A stretch of 64,000 bases of DNA from contig NZ_JAOCQE010000007.1 of NCBI RefSeq assembly GCF_025290915.1, forward strand, positions 1-64,000, written 5' to 3'. The notes under the pieces are model-generated. The model worked only from the letters and a program-made list of their open reading frames with translations, did not search any database and was not told where the DNA came from. The position numbers were made by a program, and so were the translations under genes. Every line of letters begins with the position of its first letter. Positions within the stretch are counted from its first letter, which is position 1. This document shows positions 8,264 to 16,532 of this stretch, in pieces. Origin of the DNA: Streptomyces sp. 15-116A (GTDB lineage Bacteria > Actinomycetota > Actinomycetes > Streptomycetales > Streptomycetaceae).

Positions 8264-9304
8264 TTGATCGCCGCCGAGGCCACCTTCACCAACGGTTCCG
8301 CGACCATCGACGGCGACACGGAGGACTACCGCTTCGCCGAGGTCCAGGTGGAGACCCACGACCGGGGCCGCCTCACCGTCCACGCCGGTGCCCCGCTGTC
8401 CGCCGAGCACAGTGCCGTGAACACCGCGCTGACCGTGATGCTCATCGGCTTCCCGCTGCTGCTGGCCGTGGTCGCCGGGGTGACCTGGCTGGTCACCCGG
8501 CGGGCGCTGCGCCCGGTGGAGGGCATCCGGCGGGAGATGGCGGCGATCACCGCCTCGGAGGATCTGGCCCGCCGCGTCCCGGAACCGGCGACGCACGACG
8601 AGATCGCCCGGCTCGCCCGCACCACCAACGAGACCCTTGCGGCGCTGGAGGCGTCCGTGGAGCGGCAGCGGCGGTTCGTCGCCGACGCCTCGCACGAGCT
8701 GCGCAGCCCCATCGCCTCCCTGCGCACGCAGCTGGAGGTGGCCGCCGCCCACCCCGAACTGCTGGACCTGGACGGCGCGGTCGAGGACACCGTGCGGCTC
8801 CAGCGCCTCGCCGCCGACCTGTTGCTGCTCGCCCGGCTCGACGCGGGGGAGAAGCCGGCCGGCACCCGCGTCGACCTGGCGGCGCTGGCCCGCGAGGAGT
8901 CCGCCGGGCGCACCGGCGTGACCGTGGACGCGGAGCCGGCCGAAGTGGCCGGATCGCGGGGTCAATTGGGGCGATTGCTGGCCAACCTCCTCGACAACGC
9001 GCAGCGGCACGCCCGCGAGACGGTCACGGTGACCGTCCGCCGCGAGGGCGAGGTGGCGGTGCTGGGCGTCGCCGACGACGGCGAGGGCGTCCCGGAGGCG
9101 GACCGGGAGCGGATCTTCGAGAGGTTCGTACGGCTGGACGCGGCCCGCAGCCGGGACGACGGCGGCGCGGGTCTGGGCCTGGCCATCGCCCGGGACGTCG
9201 CCGTACGGCACGGCGGGACGCTGACGGCGGGTGCGGCACCGGCGGGCGGAGCCCTGTTCGAGCTCCGCCTGCCGCTGCTGCGCGCGGGGGACGCCGGTGA
9301 ATGA
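8264..9304 (+). pseudogene. Sensor histidine kinase lacking its N-terminal half
   Basis: The frame encodes one membrane helix (MLIGFPLLLAVVAGVTWLVT), a HAMP segment (RRALRPVEGIRREMAAI), the dimerisation box RRFVADASHELRSPIA with phospho-His, and an ATPase domain with N, G1 and G2 boxes (NLLDNAQRHA, DDGEGVP, GGAGLGLAIA). The first membrane helix and most of the periplasmic sensor are missing, and no partner response regulator lies upstream. The only in-frame starts are a TTG at 8264 or codons deep inside. The break coincides with the end of the SGNH gene, so I read this as a truncated remnant rather than a working sensor. Confidence 0.75.
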
Positions 9305-9306
9305 GG

Positions 9307-9783
9307 TCAGGGGCGCCCGCGCTGTCCGCGCAGGTGCTCGGCGATGGGTTTGAGGGCCTTGTCGAGTTCGGTCAGGGCGTCCGGCGAGAGCAGATCGATA
9401 AAGTGCCGCCGCACGGACGCCACATGGTGCGGGGCGACCTTCTGCATGGTCTCCATGCCGTAGTCGGTGAGCACGGCGTAGAGGCCGCGGCGGTCGGACT
9501 CGCAGTTCTCACGCCGCACCAGGCCGGCGTTCTCCATCCGGGTGATCTGGTGGGAGAGGCGGCTCTTCGACTGGAGGGTGGCGGACGCGAGGTCGCTCAT
9601 CCGCATCCGGTGGTCGTCCGTCTCGGAGAGGTTCACCAGGATCTCGTAGTCGTTCATTGTCAGGCCGAACGGCTGCAGGTCTTTTTCGAGCTGGTAGGTC
9701 AGCAGCTTGTTGACCTCCAGGTGGGTGCGCCAGGCGCACTGCTCCGCATCGGTCAGCCAGCGGGTGGCCGTCTCGGTCTCCAT
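9307..9783 (-). CDS. MarR-family transcriptional regulator
   Basis: This is a 158-residue winged-helix protein: MSDLASATLQSKSRLSHQI is the recognition region at about residues 70-90, and a charged wing (NCESDRRGLYAVLT) follows. It converges on the kinase remnant with only two bases between stops. Position and sequence recall the SCO5405-type MarR protein (memory-based). The 101 bases ahead of it are comparatively AT-rich and are the probable promoter and operator. Confidence 0.9.
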   Translation of the reverse strand: METETATRWLTDAEQCAWRTHLEVNKLLTYQLEKDLQPFGLTMNDYEILVNLSETDDHRMRMSDLASATLQSKSRLSHQITRMENAGLVRRENCESDRRGLYAVLTDYGMETMQKVAPHHVASVRRHFIDLLSPDALTELDKALKPIAEHLRGQRGRP

Positions 9784-9884
9784 GAATGAAGTCTACCTAA
9801 GAAGTTGAAAAGCGAACTAGTGAGGGGTGGCGTGTGACGTAGACGGCGTGCACGCGTTCGATGTCACACTCCGCAGACTACCGC

Positions 9885-10706
9885 TCACAGCCCGAAGCGA
9901 CGCTGGAGGTCGCCCAGCTGTCCGGGAAGGCGCGGTGCCCCGGACCCCGCCCCGTGACCCCCGGACATCCCGCCGCCGGGCACGCCCGCCTGCTGCGGAG
10001 TGGCCCCCGTCGCCTGCTCCGCCATCAGCGTCTCGGAGGACTGCAGCAGCACCGTGCCGGCCCCCACGAACTCGAACTGGTGCTCCTCGCCGGAGACCCC
10101 GCCGAGGCCCGTCAGCGCACGTAGACCGCCCAGCACGCCGGTCATGTACCCATGGTCGTAGTGGTGGCACGGGGACGGGCAGTCCGCCCACCCGACCAGG
10201 GCCTGCGGGTCGACCCGGACCGGGGGTTCCATGAACACCACCGGACCGTTTGACGCGGCCACGAACTTTCCGGTTCCGATGAGCGTGAGAAAGCCGGGAA
10301 CGATCGACTGCTTGAGCGACAGACTTGGCTGAAAAGCGAGCAGGTTGCCCGAGCGAATGGTCAGGTTGCCCTCATCCAGGTCGTACGCATTCACATCGAA
10401 GGCCCGGTCGGCGAGGAGCATCTTGCCCGAGCCCTCCGCCACCACCCAGTCGCTCGCGTGCAGTGGCGAATGGAACGAGGTTCGGACAAGTCGGTCGAGT
10501 CGACCGTGCCCGACGCCGTTGAAGTCGATCGAGCCGTAGTAAGCGATCATCTTCCCCTTCTGCAGGAACCACTGGGTGCCCTTGAGCTCCACGCAGAAGG
10601 TGTACGCGTTGACGTTGTCGTCGGCCGGCAGGGTCATCGGGTCGAAGACGGCGGGGCCGGTGGGACCGGCGGGCCCGGCGCCCGGGGTCGTTCCGTAGGT
10701 GCTCAC
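9885..10706 (-). CDS. AIM24-family protein, third gene of the trio
   Basis: This 273-residue protein carries an AIM24 (DUF124, PF01987) beta-barrel fold: a C-terminal GEEHQFEFVGAGTVLLQSSE strand and repeated G-x-G motifs with FLQKGKMIAYYG near the start. It has a Pro/Gly/Ala-rich tail of about 40 residues absent from its two neighbours. The GTG start overlaps the stop of the preceding AIM24 gene by four bases, so all three form one operon. The biochemical role of bacterial AIM24 proteins is unknown. Confidence 0.85.
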   Translation of the reverse strand: MSTYGTTPGAGPAGPTGPAVFDPMTLPADDNVNAYTFCVELKGTQWFLQKGKMIAYYGSIDFNGVGHGRLDRLVRTSFHSPLHASDWVVAEGSGKMLLADRAFDVNAYDLDEGNLTIRSGNLLAFQPSLSLKQSIVPGFLTLIGTGKFVAASNGPVVFMEPPVRVDPQALVGWADCPSPCHHYDHGYMTGVLGGLRALTGLGGVSGEEHQFEFVGAGTVLLQSSETLMAEQATGATPQQAGVPGGGMSGGHGAGSGAPRLPGQLGDLQRRFGL

Positions 10707-11353
10707 AGCTTCTCCTCCGAGGCCTGTACGTACACCGCGCCGCTGCCGCTCAGCTCCAATTGGAATGCCTCGCCCGAGCCGCGGCCCACCATGTCCCGCC
10801 AGCCGAGTGCCGTGGACAGCTTGTTGCGGACATCGCCGTGGTGGGCGACGTACGCCTGCGGGTCGACGTGGACCGGGCGGCCCGGGGTGATCGGAATCTC
10901 GATCACGCCGCCGTGCGCCATCACGGCGACCGAGCCGTGCCCCTTGAGGCTGGTGGTGAACAGGCCCTGCCCGGAGACCTGGCCGCGCACCATGCCCATC
11001 ACGCCGCCCTGCGCGCCCAGGAAGACCGTGCCCTGCCGCAGCGTGCCCTCGAAGGCCAGCAGGCGGTCCGCCTCCACATAGAGGGTGTCGCCGGAGAGCT
11101 CGATCACCTGGACGTGGTGCCCGCCGTGCCCGAACAGGACCGTGCCGCTGCCCTCGACCGTCATCAGGGGCGTGTCCTCGTCGGCCACGCGCCGGCCGAT
11201 CATCGACATGATCCCGCCCTGGCCGCCCGCCGTGTTGGGGGTGAAGCTGACCTCCCCCTTGTACGCGAGCATCGCGCCGCGCTGGCTGAACAGCCGCTGC
11301 CCCGGCGCCACGGTCGCCTCGATCATCTTCGCGTTGATCTCCCGGAAGCCCAC
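10703..11353 (-). CDS. AIM24-family protein, middle gene of the trio
   Basis: The frame gives 216 residues from the GTG at 11353, placed one base after the stop of the upstream gene with GGGGGA nine bases ahead; a longer upstream frame is a shadow of that gene. The typical AIM24 pattern is visible: FSQRGAMLAYKGEV, GSGTVLFGHGGHHVQVIEL, GQGLFTTSLKGHG, and a terminal ELSGSGAVYVQASEEK. No signal peptide or membrane helix. Paralogous to its neighbours; possibly they assemble together. Confidence 0.85.
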   Translation of the reverse strand: MGFREINAKMIEATVAPGQRLFSQRGAMLAYKGEVSFTPNTAGGQGGIMSMIGRRVADEDTPLMTVEGSGTVLFGHGGHHVQVIELSGDTLYVEADRLLAFEGTLRQGTVFLGAQGGVMGMVRGQVSGQGLFTTSLKGHGSVAVMAHGGVIEIPITPGRPVHVDPQAYVAHHGDVRNKLSTALGWRDMVGRGSGEAFQLELSGSGAVYVQASEEKL

Positions 11354-11354
11354 C

Positions 11355-11987
11355 TCAGACGTCCCCCGCGATCGTGTTGCGCTCACTGGGCTGGACGTAG
11401 ACGAGCCCGTCGCCCTCGAAGCGGATCTGAAAGGCCTCGCCGCCACCCTCGCCGAGCAGCGTGCGGAAGGTCACACCGGACTGGAAGGACTGCCGCAGGT
11501 TCCCCTGGTGGGCCACATAGGCGCCGGGGTCGACCGACAACGGGTACTGCGGGCTGACCCGGAGCACCACCGCCGGACCGTCCGACAGGAGCGCCGCCTG
11601 GCCGTGCCCCTCGATCGTCGTGGTGAACAGCCCGTTGCCCTGGGACGCGCCGCGCATGCCGGTGAAGGTGGTGCCGGTGCGCAGGCCGCCGTCGGTGGCC
11701 AGCAGATTGCTGGACTCGACGTACAGCTTGTCGCCCTGGAGCGCCACGAGGTTGATCTCGGATGCCCGGTCGGCGAAGAAGCAGGTGCCGTGTCCCCTCA
11801 CCTCCATCAGGGTCATCTGCTCGCCGGTAAGCCGCCGGGTCACCATCCCCCGGATGCCCTCGCCACCCCCGCTGAGCTTCTTGAACGCCATCTCGCCGTC
11901 GTACGCGACCATCGAGCCGTTCTTCGCCTTCACGGCGTCTCCGGTCATGTCGACGGCGAGCACCTTGCTGCTCTGAAGTCGGAACAT
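11355..11987 (-). CDS. AIM24-family protein, first gene of the trio
   Basis: The protein has 210 residues from the ATG at 11987 (an in-frame GTG at 11993 is also possible; neither has a strong ribosome-binding site). Shared motifs with the middle gene include KNGSMVAYDGEMAF, GHGTCFFADRASEINLVAL, GNGLFTTTIEGHG and FEGDGLVYVQPSE. It is the first gene of the operon and divergent from the DUF3817 gene at 12150, so the 162-base gap should hold both promoters. Confidence 0.85.
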   Translation of the reverse strand: MFRLQSSKVLAVDMTGDAVKAKNGSMVAYDGEMAFKKLSGGGEGIRGMVTRRLTGEQMTLMEVRGHGTCFFADRASEINLVALQGDKLYVESSNLLATDGGLRTGTTFTGMRGASQGNGLFTTTIEGHGQAALLSDGPAVVLRVSPQYPLSVDPGAYVAHQGNLRQSFQSGVTFRTLLGEGGGEAFQIRFEGDGLVYVQPSERNTIAGDV

Positions 11988-12149
11988 CGCCACGGACGTG
12001 ACGGTAGCGGCCGGTTTGCCCGGCGGACAGAGCCCGTGGACGGAGCCGGACCCTGAGCGAACCCCTAGGGGCGCCGTTTGCCACAATGGCCGAGCGCTTG
12101 TGCGTACGTTCACAAGATCGGCCCCTGTCTCTCCCATCGAAGGTGACCC

Positions 12150-12494
12150 GTGGACATCAAAACCGCCACCGCCCTCCGCCGGCTGCGTCTCGTCTCCGTA
12201 CCGGAGGCCGTGTCCTTCCTGCTGCTGCTGGTCTGCTCGGTGCTGAAGCGGACGACGGACTTCAACGCCGTCACGGTCATGGGCTGGGTCCACGCCGTCC
12301 TGTTCATCCTGTACGTGATCTTCTGGGCGGACGCCTGGAACCGCACGAAGTGGCCCCTGAAGACCGCCGCCTACTACTTCCTGATGGCGGTGCTGCCCAC
12401 CGGCGGCTTCTTCGCCGACCGCAGGCTGCGGCGTGAGGCCGAGGACGCGGTCATCGCCTCCCGCGCCCGCAAGGAAGGCGTGGTGAACGCGTGA
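12150..12494 (+). CDS. DUF3817 integral membrane protein
   Basis: This protein has 114 residues and three predicted helices ([48 protein letters not shown]). It has the family pattern GW-H...LY..F..D...KWP.K and the cytoplasmic DRRLRREAE tail. Function is unknown. It overlaps the next gene by four bases. A paralogue lies at 13436. Confidence 0.85.
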   Translation: MDIKTATALRRLRLVSVPEAVSFLLLLVCSVLKRTTDFNAVTVMGWVHAVLFILYVIFWADAWNRTKWPLKTAAYYFLMAVLPTGGFFADRRLRREAEDAVIASRARKEGVVNA

Positions 12495-12787
12495 TCGTCG
12501 CCTTCTCGGTGACGCCGCTCGGTGTCGGCGAGGACGTGGGGGAGTACGTCGCCGACGCCGTGCGGGTGGTCCGCGAGTCCGCGCTGCCGAACCGCACGGA
12601 CGCCATGTTCACCTCGGTCGAGGGGGAGTGGGACGAGGTGATGGACGTGGTGAGGCGCGCGGTGGCCGCGGTGGAGGCGCGGGCGCCCCGGGTCTCGCTG
12701 GTCCTGAAGGCGGACATCCGCCCCGGCGTGACGGACGGCCTGACGTCGAAGGTGGAGACGGTCGAACGTCACCTCGCGCAAGACTGA
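12491..12787 (+). CDS. MTH1187-family thiamine-binding protein (DUF77)
   Basis: A 98-residue ferredoxin-like-fold protein of the MTH1187/YkoF-related family. The start [11 protein letters not shown] and the conserved acidic E-E-V core ([16 protein letters not shown]) fit the group; some members bind thiamine or its precursors. Its GTG start overlaps the DUF3817 stop. No thiamine genes are adjacent, so the ligand is uncertain. Confidence 0.8.
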   Translation: MIVAFSVTPLGVGEDVGEYVADAVRVVRESALPNRTDAMFTSVEGEWDEVMDVVRRAVAAVEARAPRVSLVLKADIRPGVTDGLTSKVETVERHLAQD

Positions 12788-12868
12788 CAGGGGCACTGGG
12801 CGGCCCGCCCGGTACCGAACTCCGAGACAGGGCTGACCACCATATGACCGGCCGGTAAGGTCGGTGCC

Positions 12869-13378
12869 GTGCCGAAGCCGCTCAGTCTCTCGTTCGATCC
12901 CATCGCCCGCGCCGACGAGCTCTGGAAGCAGCGCTGGGGGAATGTGCCGTCCATGGCGGCGATCACGTCGATCATGCGCGCACACCAGATCCTGCTGGCC
13001 GAGGTCGACGCGGTGGTCAAGCCCTACGGGCTCACGTTCGCGCGCTACGAGGCGCTGGTGCTGCTCACCTTCTCCAAGTCGGGCGAGCTGCCGATGTCCA
13101 AGATCGGCGAGCGCCTGATGGTGCACCCCACATCGGTCACCAACACGGTCGACCGCCTGGTCAGATCGGGCCTGGTCGCCAAGCGCCCCAACCCCAACGA
13201 CGGCCGCGGCACCCTCGCCTCCATCACCGACAAGGGCCGCGAGGTCGTCGAGAACGCCACCCGCGACCTGATGGCCATGGACTTCGGCCTCAGCGCCTAC
13301 GACGCCGAGGAATGCGCCGAACTCTTCGCCATCCTCCGGCCCTTGCGGATGGCGGCGGGGGACTTCGAGGAGGAGTGA
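12869..13378 (+). CDS. MarR-family regulator between two DUF3817 genes
   Basis: A 169-residue MarR protein: the recognition helices lie at MSKIGERLMVHPTSVTNTV (about residues 88-106) and the wing at PNPNDGRGTLASIT. The GTG start at 12869 has AAGGTCG upstream. It resembles the SCO5413-type MarR protein that neighbours icmA in S. coelicolor (memory-based). It may control the downstream DUF3817 gene, 57 bases away, and/or icmA. Confidence 0.9.
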   Translation: MPKPLSLSFDPIARADELWKQRWGNVPSMAAITSIMRAHQILLAEVDAVVKPYGLTFARYEALVLLTFSKSGELPMSKIGERLMVHPTSVTNTVDRLVRSGLVAKRPNPNDGRGTLASITDKGREVVENATRDLMAMDFGLSAYDAEECAELFAILRPLRMAAGDFEEE

Positions 13379-13435
13379 CCGGGCACACGTGACCCGGCCC
13401 GGGATCCCCCGGAACCGCCCGTTACGCTCGACTGC

Positions 13436-13774
13436 ATGAAACGAAGCGTGCTGACCCGCTACCGGGTCATGGCCTACGTCACCGGTGTCCTGCTCGTCGC
13501 GCTGACCATCGGAATGATCGGCAAGTACGCGCTGAAGATGGACGGCGCGGCCGACTTCACCCAGGTGGTCAGCATCGCGCACGGCTGGCTCTACGTCGTG
13601 TACCTGATCTTCGCCTTCGACCTGGGCTCCAAGGCGAAGTGGCCGGTGAAGAAGCAGCTCTGGGTGCTGCTGGCCGGGACGATTCCGACGGCCGCGTTCT
13701 TCGTGGAGCGCAGGATCAGCCGCGAACTGGCGGCGAGCGTCGAGGACGCCGCGCCCGCGGTCGCCAAGGCGTAA
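13436..13774 (+). CDS. DUF3817 integral membrane protein, second copy
   Basis: The protein has 112 residues and shares with the 12150 gene the HGWLYVVYLIFAFDLGSKAKWPVKK signature split over the second helix and cytoplasmic loop, and ends in a DRR-like VERRISRE segment. Three helices are predicted. It is followed by a strong terminator, so it is probably transcribed alone or with the MarR gene. Confidence 0.83.
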   Translation: MKRSVLTRYRVMAYVTGVLLVALTIGMIGKYALKMDGAADFTQVVSIAHGWLYVVYLIFAFDLGSKAKWPVKKQLWVLLAGTIPTAAFFVERRISRELAASVEDAAPAVAKA

Positions 13775-13786
13775 CGTTTTCGCAGG

Positions 13787-13818
13787 TCACCGCCGTACGG
13801 AGCAGCGTACGGCGGTGA
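13787..13818 (+). terminator. Terminator between DUF3817 and icmA
   Basis: A perfect 13-bp inverted repeat (13787-13799 with 13806-13818) has a GAGCAG loop and starts 13 bases after the stop codon. Confidence 0.85.
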
Positions 13819-13827
13819 GGCGTCGAC

Positions 13828-13851
13828 ATTTACTAGGACGTCCAAGTAAAT
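13828..13851. promoter_or_regulatory. 24-bp near-perfect palindrome ahead of icmA
   Basis: The site has ATTTACT and AGTAAAT outer arms flanking a GGACGTCC core; only one symmetric base pair (position 8 and its partner, both A) breaks the palindrome. It ends eight bases before the icmA ATG, inside the expected 5' leader. A repressor bound here would block initiation or elongation. The AT-rich arms stand out from the surrounding GC-rich DNA. Confidence 0.65.
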
Positions 13852-13858
13852 TTGGAGC

Positions 13859-15559
13859 ATGGACGCTGACGCCATCGAGGAGGGCCGCCGTCGCTGGCAG
13901 GCCCGGTACGACGCTGCCCGTAAGCGGGACGCAGACTTCACCACGCTCTCCGGGGATCCCGTGGAGCCGGTGTACGGGCCGCGGCCCGGGGACACCTATG
14001 AGGGGTTCGAGCGGATCGGGTGGCCGGGGGAGTATCCCTTCACCCGTGGGCTGTATCCGACCGGCTACCGGGGGCGGACGTGGACCATCCGGCAGTTCGC
14101 CGGGTTCGGGAACGCCGAGCAGACCAACGAGCGGTACAAGATGATCCTCGGCAACGGCGGCGGCGGGCTGTCCGTCGCCTTCGACATGCCGACGCTCATG
14201 GGCCGCGACTCCGACGACCCCCGCTCCCTCGGCGAGGTCGGGCACTGCGGCGTCGCCATCGACTCCGCCGCCGACATGGAGGTGCTCTTCCGTGACATCC
14301 CGCTCGGGGACGTCACCACCTCCATGACCATCAGCGGGCCCGCCGTGCCCGTCTTCTGCATGTACCTCGTCGCCGCCGAGCGCCAGGGCGTCGACCCGGC
14401 CGTGCTCAACGGCACGCTCCAGACGGACATCTTCAAGGAGTACATCGCCCAGAAGGAGTGGCTCTTCCAGCCGGAGCCCCATCTGCGCCTCATCGGCGAC
14501 CTGATGGAGTACACTAGCGCCGGCATCCCCGCCTACAAGCCGCTGTCCGTCTCCGGCTACCACATCCGCGAGGCCGGCGCGACGGCCGCGCAGGAGCTGG
14601 CGTACACCCTCGCGGACGGCTTCGGGTACGTCGAGCTGGGGCTCAGCCGGGGGCTTGACGTGGATGTCTTCGCGCCGGGGCTCTCGTTCTTCTTCGACGC
14701 GCACGTCGACTTCTTCGAGGAGATCGCCAAGTTCCGCGCGGCGCGCCGGATCTGGGCGCGCTGGATGCGGGACGTGTACGGCGCGAAGAGTGAGAAGGCG
14801 CAGTGGCTGCGGTTCCACACGCAGACCGCCGGGGTGTCGCTGACCGCGCAGCAGCCGTACAACAACGTGGTGCGTACGGCCGTGGAGGCGCTGGCGGCGG
14901 TGCTCGGCGGGACGAACTCGCTGCACACCAACGCGCTGGACGAGACGCTCGCGCTGCCCAGCGAGCAGGCCGCCGAGATCGCGCTGCGGACGCAGCAGGT
15001 GCTGATGGAGGAGACCGGCGTCGCCAACGTCGCCGATCCGCTGGGTGGTTCGTGGTACGTCGAGCAGCTGACGGACCGGATCGAGGCGGACGCGGAGAAG
15101 ATCTTCGAGCAGATCAAGGAGCGGGGGCTGCGGGCGCACCCGGACGGGCAGCACCCGATCGGGCCGATCACCTCCGGGATCCTGCGGGGGATCGAGGACG
15201 GGTGGTTCACGGGTGAGATCGCCGAGTCGGCGTTCCGGTATCAGCAGGCGCTGGAGAAGGGCGACAAGAAGGTCGTCGGGGTGAATGTGCACACCGGGTC
15301 CGTCACGGGTGATCTGGAGATTCTCCGGGTCAGTCATGAGGTGGAGCGGGAGCAGGTGCGGTTGCTGAAGGAGCGGAAGGCTGCGCGGGACGAGGCGCGG
15401 GTGCGGTCTGCTTTGGAGGCGATGGTCGCGGCCGCGCGGTCCGAGGCGAACATGATCGAGCCGATGCTGGAGGCTGTGCGGGCCGAGGCGACGCTGGGTG
15501 AGATTTGCGGGGTGCTGCGGGACGAGTGGGGGGTGTATACGGAGCCCGCGGGGTTCTGA
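13859..15559 (+). CDS. icmA: Isobutyryl-CoA mutase large subunit
   Basis: A 566-residue substrate-binding subunit of a coenzyme-B12 acyl-CoA mutase; no C-terminal cobalamin domain, so a separate small subunit (IcmB) is required and is not in this window. Two active-site positions separate isobutyryl- from methylmalonyl-CoA mutases: Phe80 (in TIRQF) and Gln198 (in EYIAQKE). Both have the isobutyryl-CoA mutase residue here, and the length matches IcmA of S. cinnamonensis. It interconverts isobutyryl- and n-butyryl-CoA, linking valine and fatty-acid pools to polyketide precursors. GGAG lies only one base before the ATG, an unusually tight spacing. Confidence 0.93.
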   Translation: MDADAIEEGRRRWQARYDAARKRDADFTTLSGDPVEPVYGPRPGDTYEGFERIGWPGEYPFTRGLYPTGYRGRTWTIRQFAGFGNAEQTNERYKMILGNGGGGLSVAFDMPTLMGRDSDDPRSLGEVGHCGVAIDSAADMEVLFRDIPLGDVTTSMTISGPAVPVFCMYLVAAERQGVDPAVLNGTLQTDIFKEYIAQKEWLFQPEPHLRLIGDLMEYTSAGIPAYKPLSVSGYHIREAGATAAQELAYTLADGFGYVELGLSRGLDVDVFAPGLSFFFDAHVDFFEEIAKFRAARRIWARWMRDVYGAKSEKAQWLRFHTQTAGVSLTAQQPYNNVVRTAVEALAAVLGGTNSLHTNALDETLALPSEQAAEIALRTQQVLMEETGVANVADPLGGSWYVEQLTDRIEADAEKIFEQIKERGLRAHPDGQHPIGPITSGILRGIEDGWFTGEIAESAFRYQQALEKGDKKVVGVNVHTGSVTGDLEILRVSHEVEREQVRLLKERKAARDEARVRSALEAMVAAARSEANMIEPMLEAVRAEATLGEICGVLRDEWGVYTEPAGF

Positions 15560-15630
15560 GTGCGGTGTGCTGGGGCTGGGCGGGGGGTGTGGCGCTTGCC
15601 CGCGCTTGCGGGGTGCCGCTGCGCCCACCC

Positions 15631-15648
15631 GTGCCGCCCCAGCGGCAC
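15631..15648. terminator. Hairpin between convergent icmA and tetR
   Basis: GTGCCGC and GCGGCAC arms surround a CCCA loop. A further GTGCCGC at 15613 could pair alternatively. The hairpin sits midway between the two convergent stops. Confidence 0.55.
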
Positions 15649-15660
15649 GACTGCCCGCAG

Positions 15661-16272
15661 CTAAGATCTCAACCCTTCGAGCAAGACCCTCGTGAAGCTT
15701 CTGACCCATTCCTCGTCCGCCGGTTCCGCGCTGACCAGGGTTCTGTGGACCACCGCACCGGCGACCATGTCGAAGATGAGGTCGACCGTGCGGCTCGACT
15801 CCTCCGGGTTCTTCGACGGGGGGAGTTCGCCGCGGGCCTCGGCTCGGGTGCGGCCGGTCAGGACGAGGCGTTTCTGGCGGTCGACGATCGACGCGCGGAT
15901 GCGTTCGCGCAGGGCGTCGTCGCGGGTGGCCTCCGCGACCACCGCCATCAGGCCGCTGCGTGCTTCCGGGCGGGCCAGGATCGCGGCGAACTGGAGCACC
16001 ACGCCCTCGATGTCGGCGGCGAGTGAGCCGCGGTCCGGCAGGCGCAGCTCGTCGAAGAGTTCCGCCACCGCGTCCACGACCAGTTCGTTCTTGCCGGACC
16101 ACCGGCGGTAGAGGGTCGTCTTCGCGACCCCCGCGCGGGTCGCCACATCGCCCAGCGTGAGCTTGGACCAGCCCAGCTCCACCAGCGCCTGCCGCGTCGC
16201 GGCCAGGATCGCGGCGTCCGCCGCGGCGCTGCGCGGGCGGCCCGTACGGCCTGCTGGGGTGCGGCTGTGCAT
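15661..16272 (-). CDS. TetR-family transcriptional regulator
   Basis: The protein has 203 residues from the ATG at 16272. The N-terminal HTH is clear (LTLGDVATRAGVAKTTLYRRW, about residues 40-60, split by the turn), followed by a helical ligand domain with an AcrR-C-type ending. The longer frame upstream is a spurious extension through the promoter. It is divergent from the thioredoxin-TPR gene, with a palindrome in the gap that is a natural operator. Ligand unknown. Confidence 0.92.
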   Translation of the reverse strand: MHSRTPAGRTGRPRSAAADAAILAATRQALVELGWSKLTLGDVATRAGVAKTTLYRRWSGKNELVVDAVAELFDELRLPDRGSLAADIEGVVLQFAAILARPEARSGLMAVVAEATRDDALRERIRASIVDRQKRLVLTGRTRAEARGELPPSKNPEESSRTVDLIFDMVAGAVVHRTLVSAEPADEEWVRSFTRVLLEGLRS

Positions 16273-16355
16273 GGCACGACGATAACCGGCCGTTCCCGCG
16301 CGGTCGTGAGGGAGATCACCGGAAGAAGGGGTCCCTCCGGCTCCGCTTGCCATTA

Positions 16356-16372
16356 CGCTACGACTCGTAGCG
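16356..16372. promoter_or_regulatory. Palindromic operator candidate for the TetR regulator
   Basis: CGCTACG-ACT-CGTAGCG is a perfect 7-bp dyad in the 260-bp gap between tetR and the thioredoxin-TPR gene, the style and size of QacR/TetR-type operators. Confidence 0.6.
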
Positions 16373-16532
16373 AAAGCACGAGTGACCGACGTGCCGAGCG
16401 ACGACCACAGCGGCAACGCACCGGCGTGGGGTGGGGACCCGGCGCCGACAACACCGCGGGGCGACAGCACTCGCAAGCCTGGCTTTCACCGCGGTTTTCA
16501 CGGACGCGCGCAGTACGGGGGAGGATAGACGC

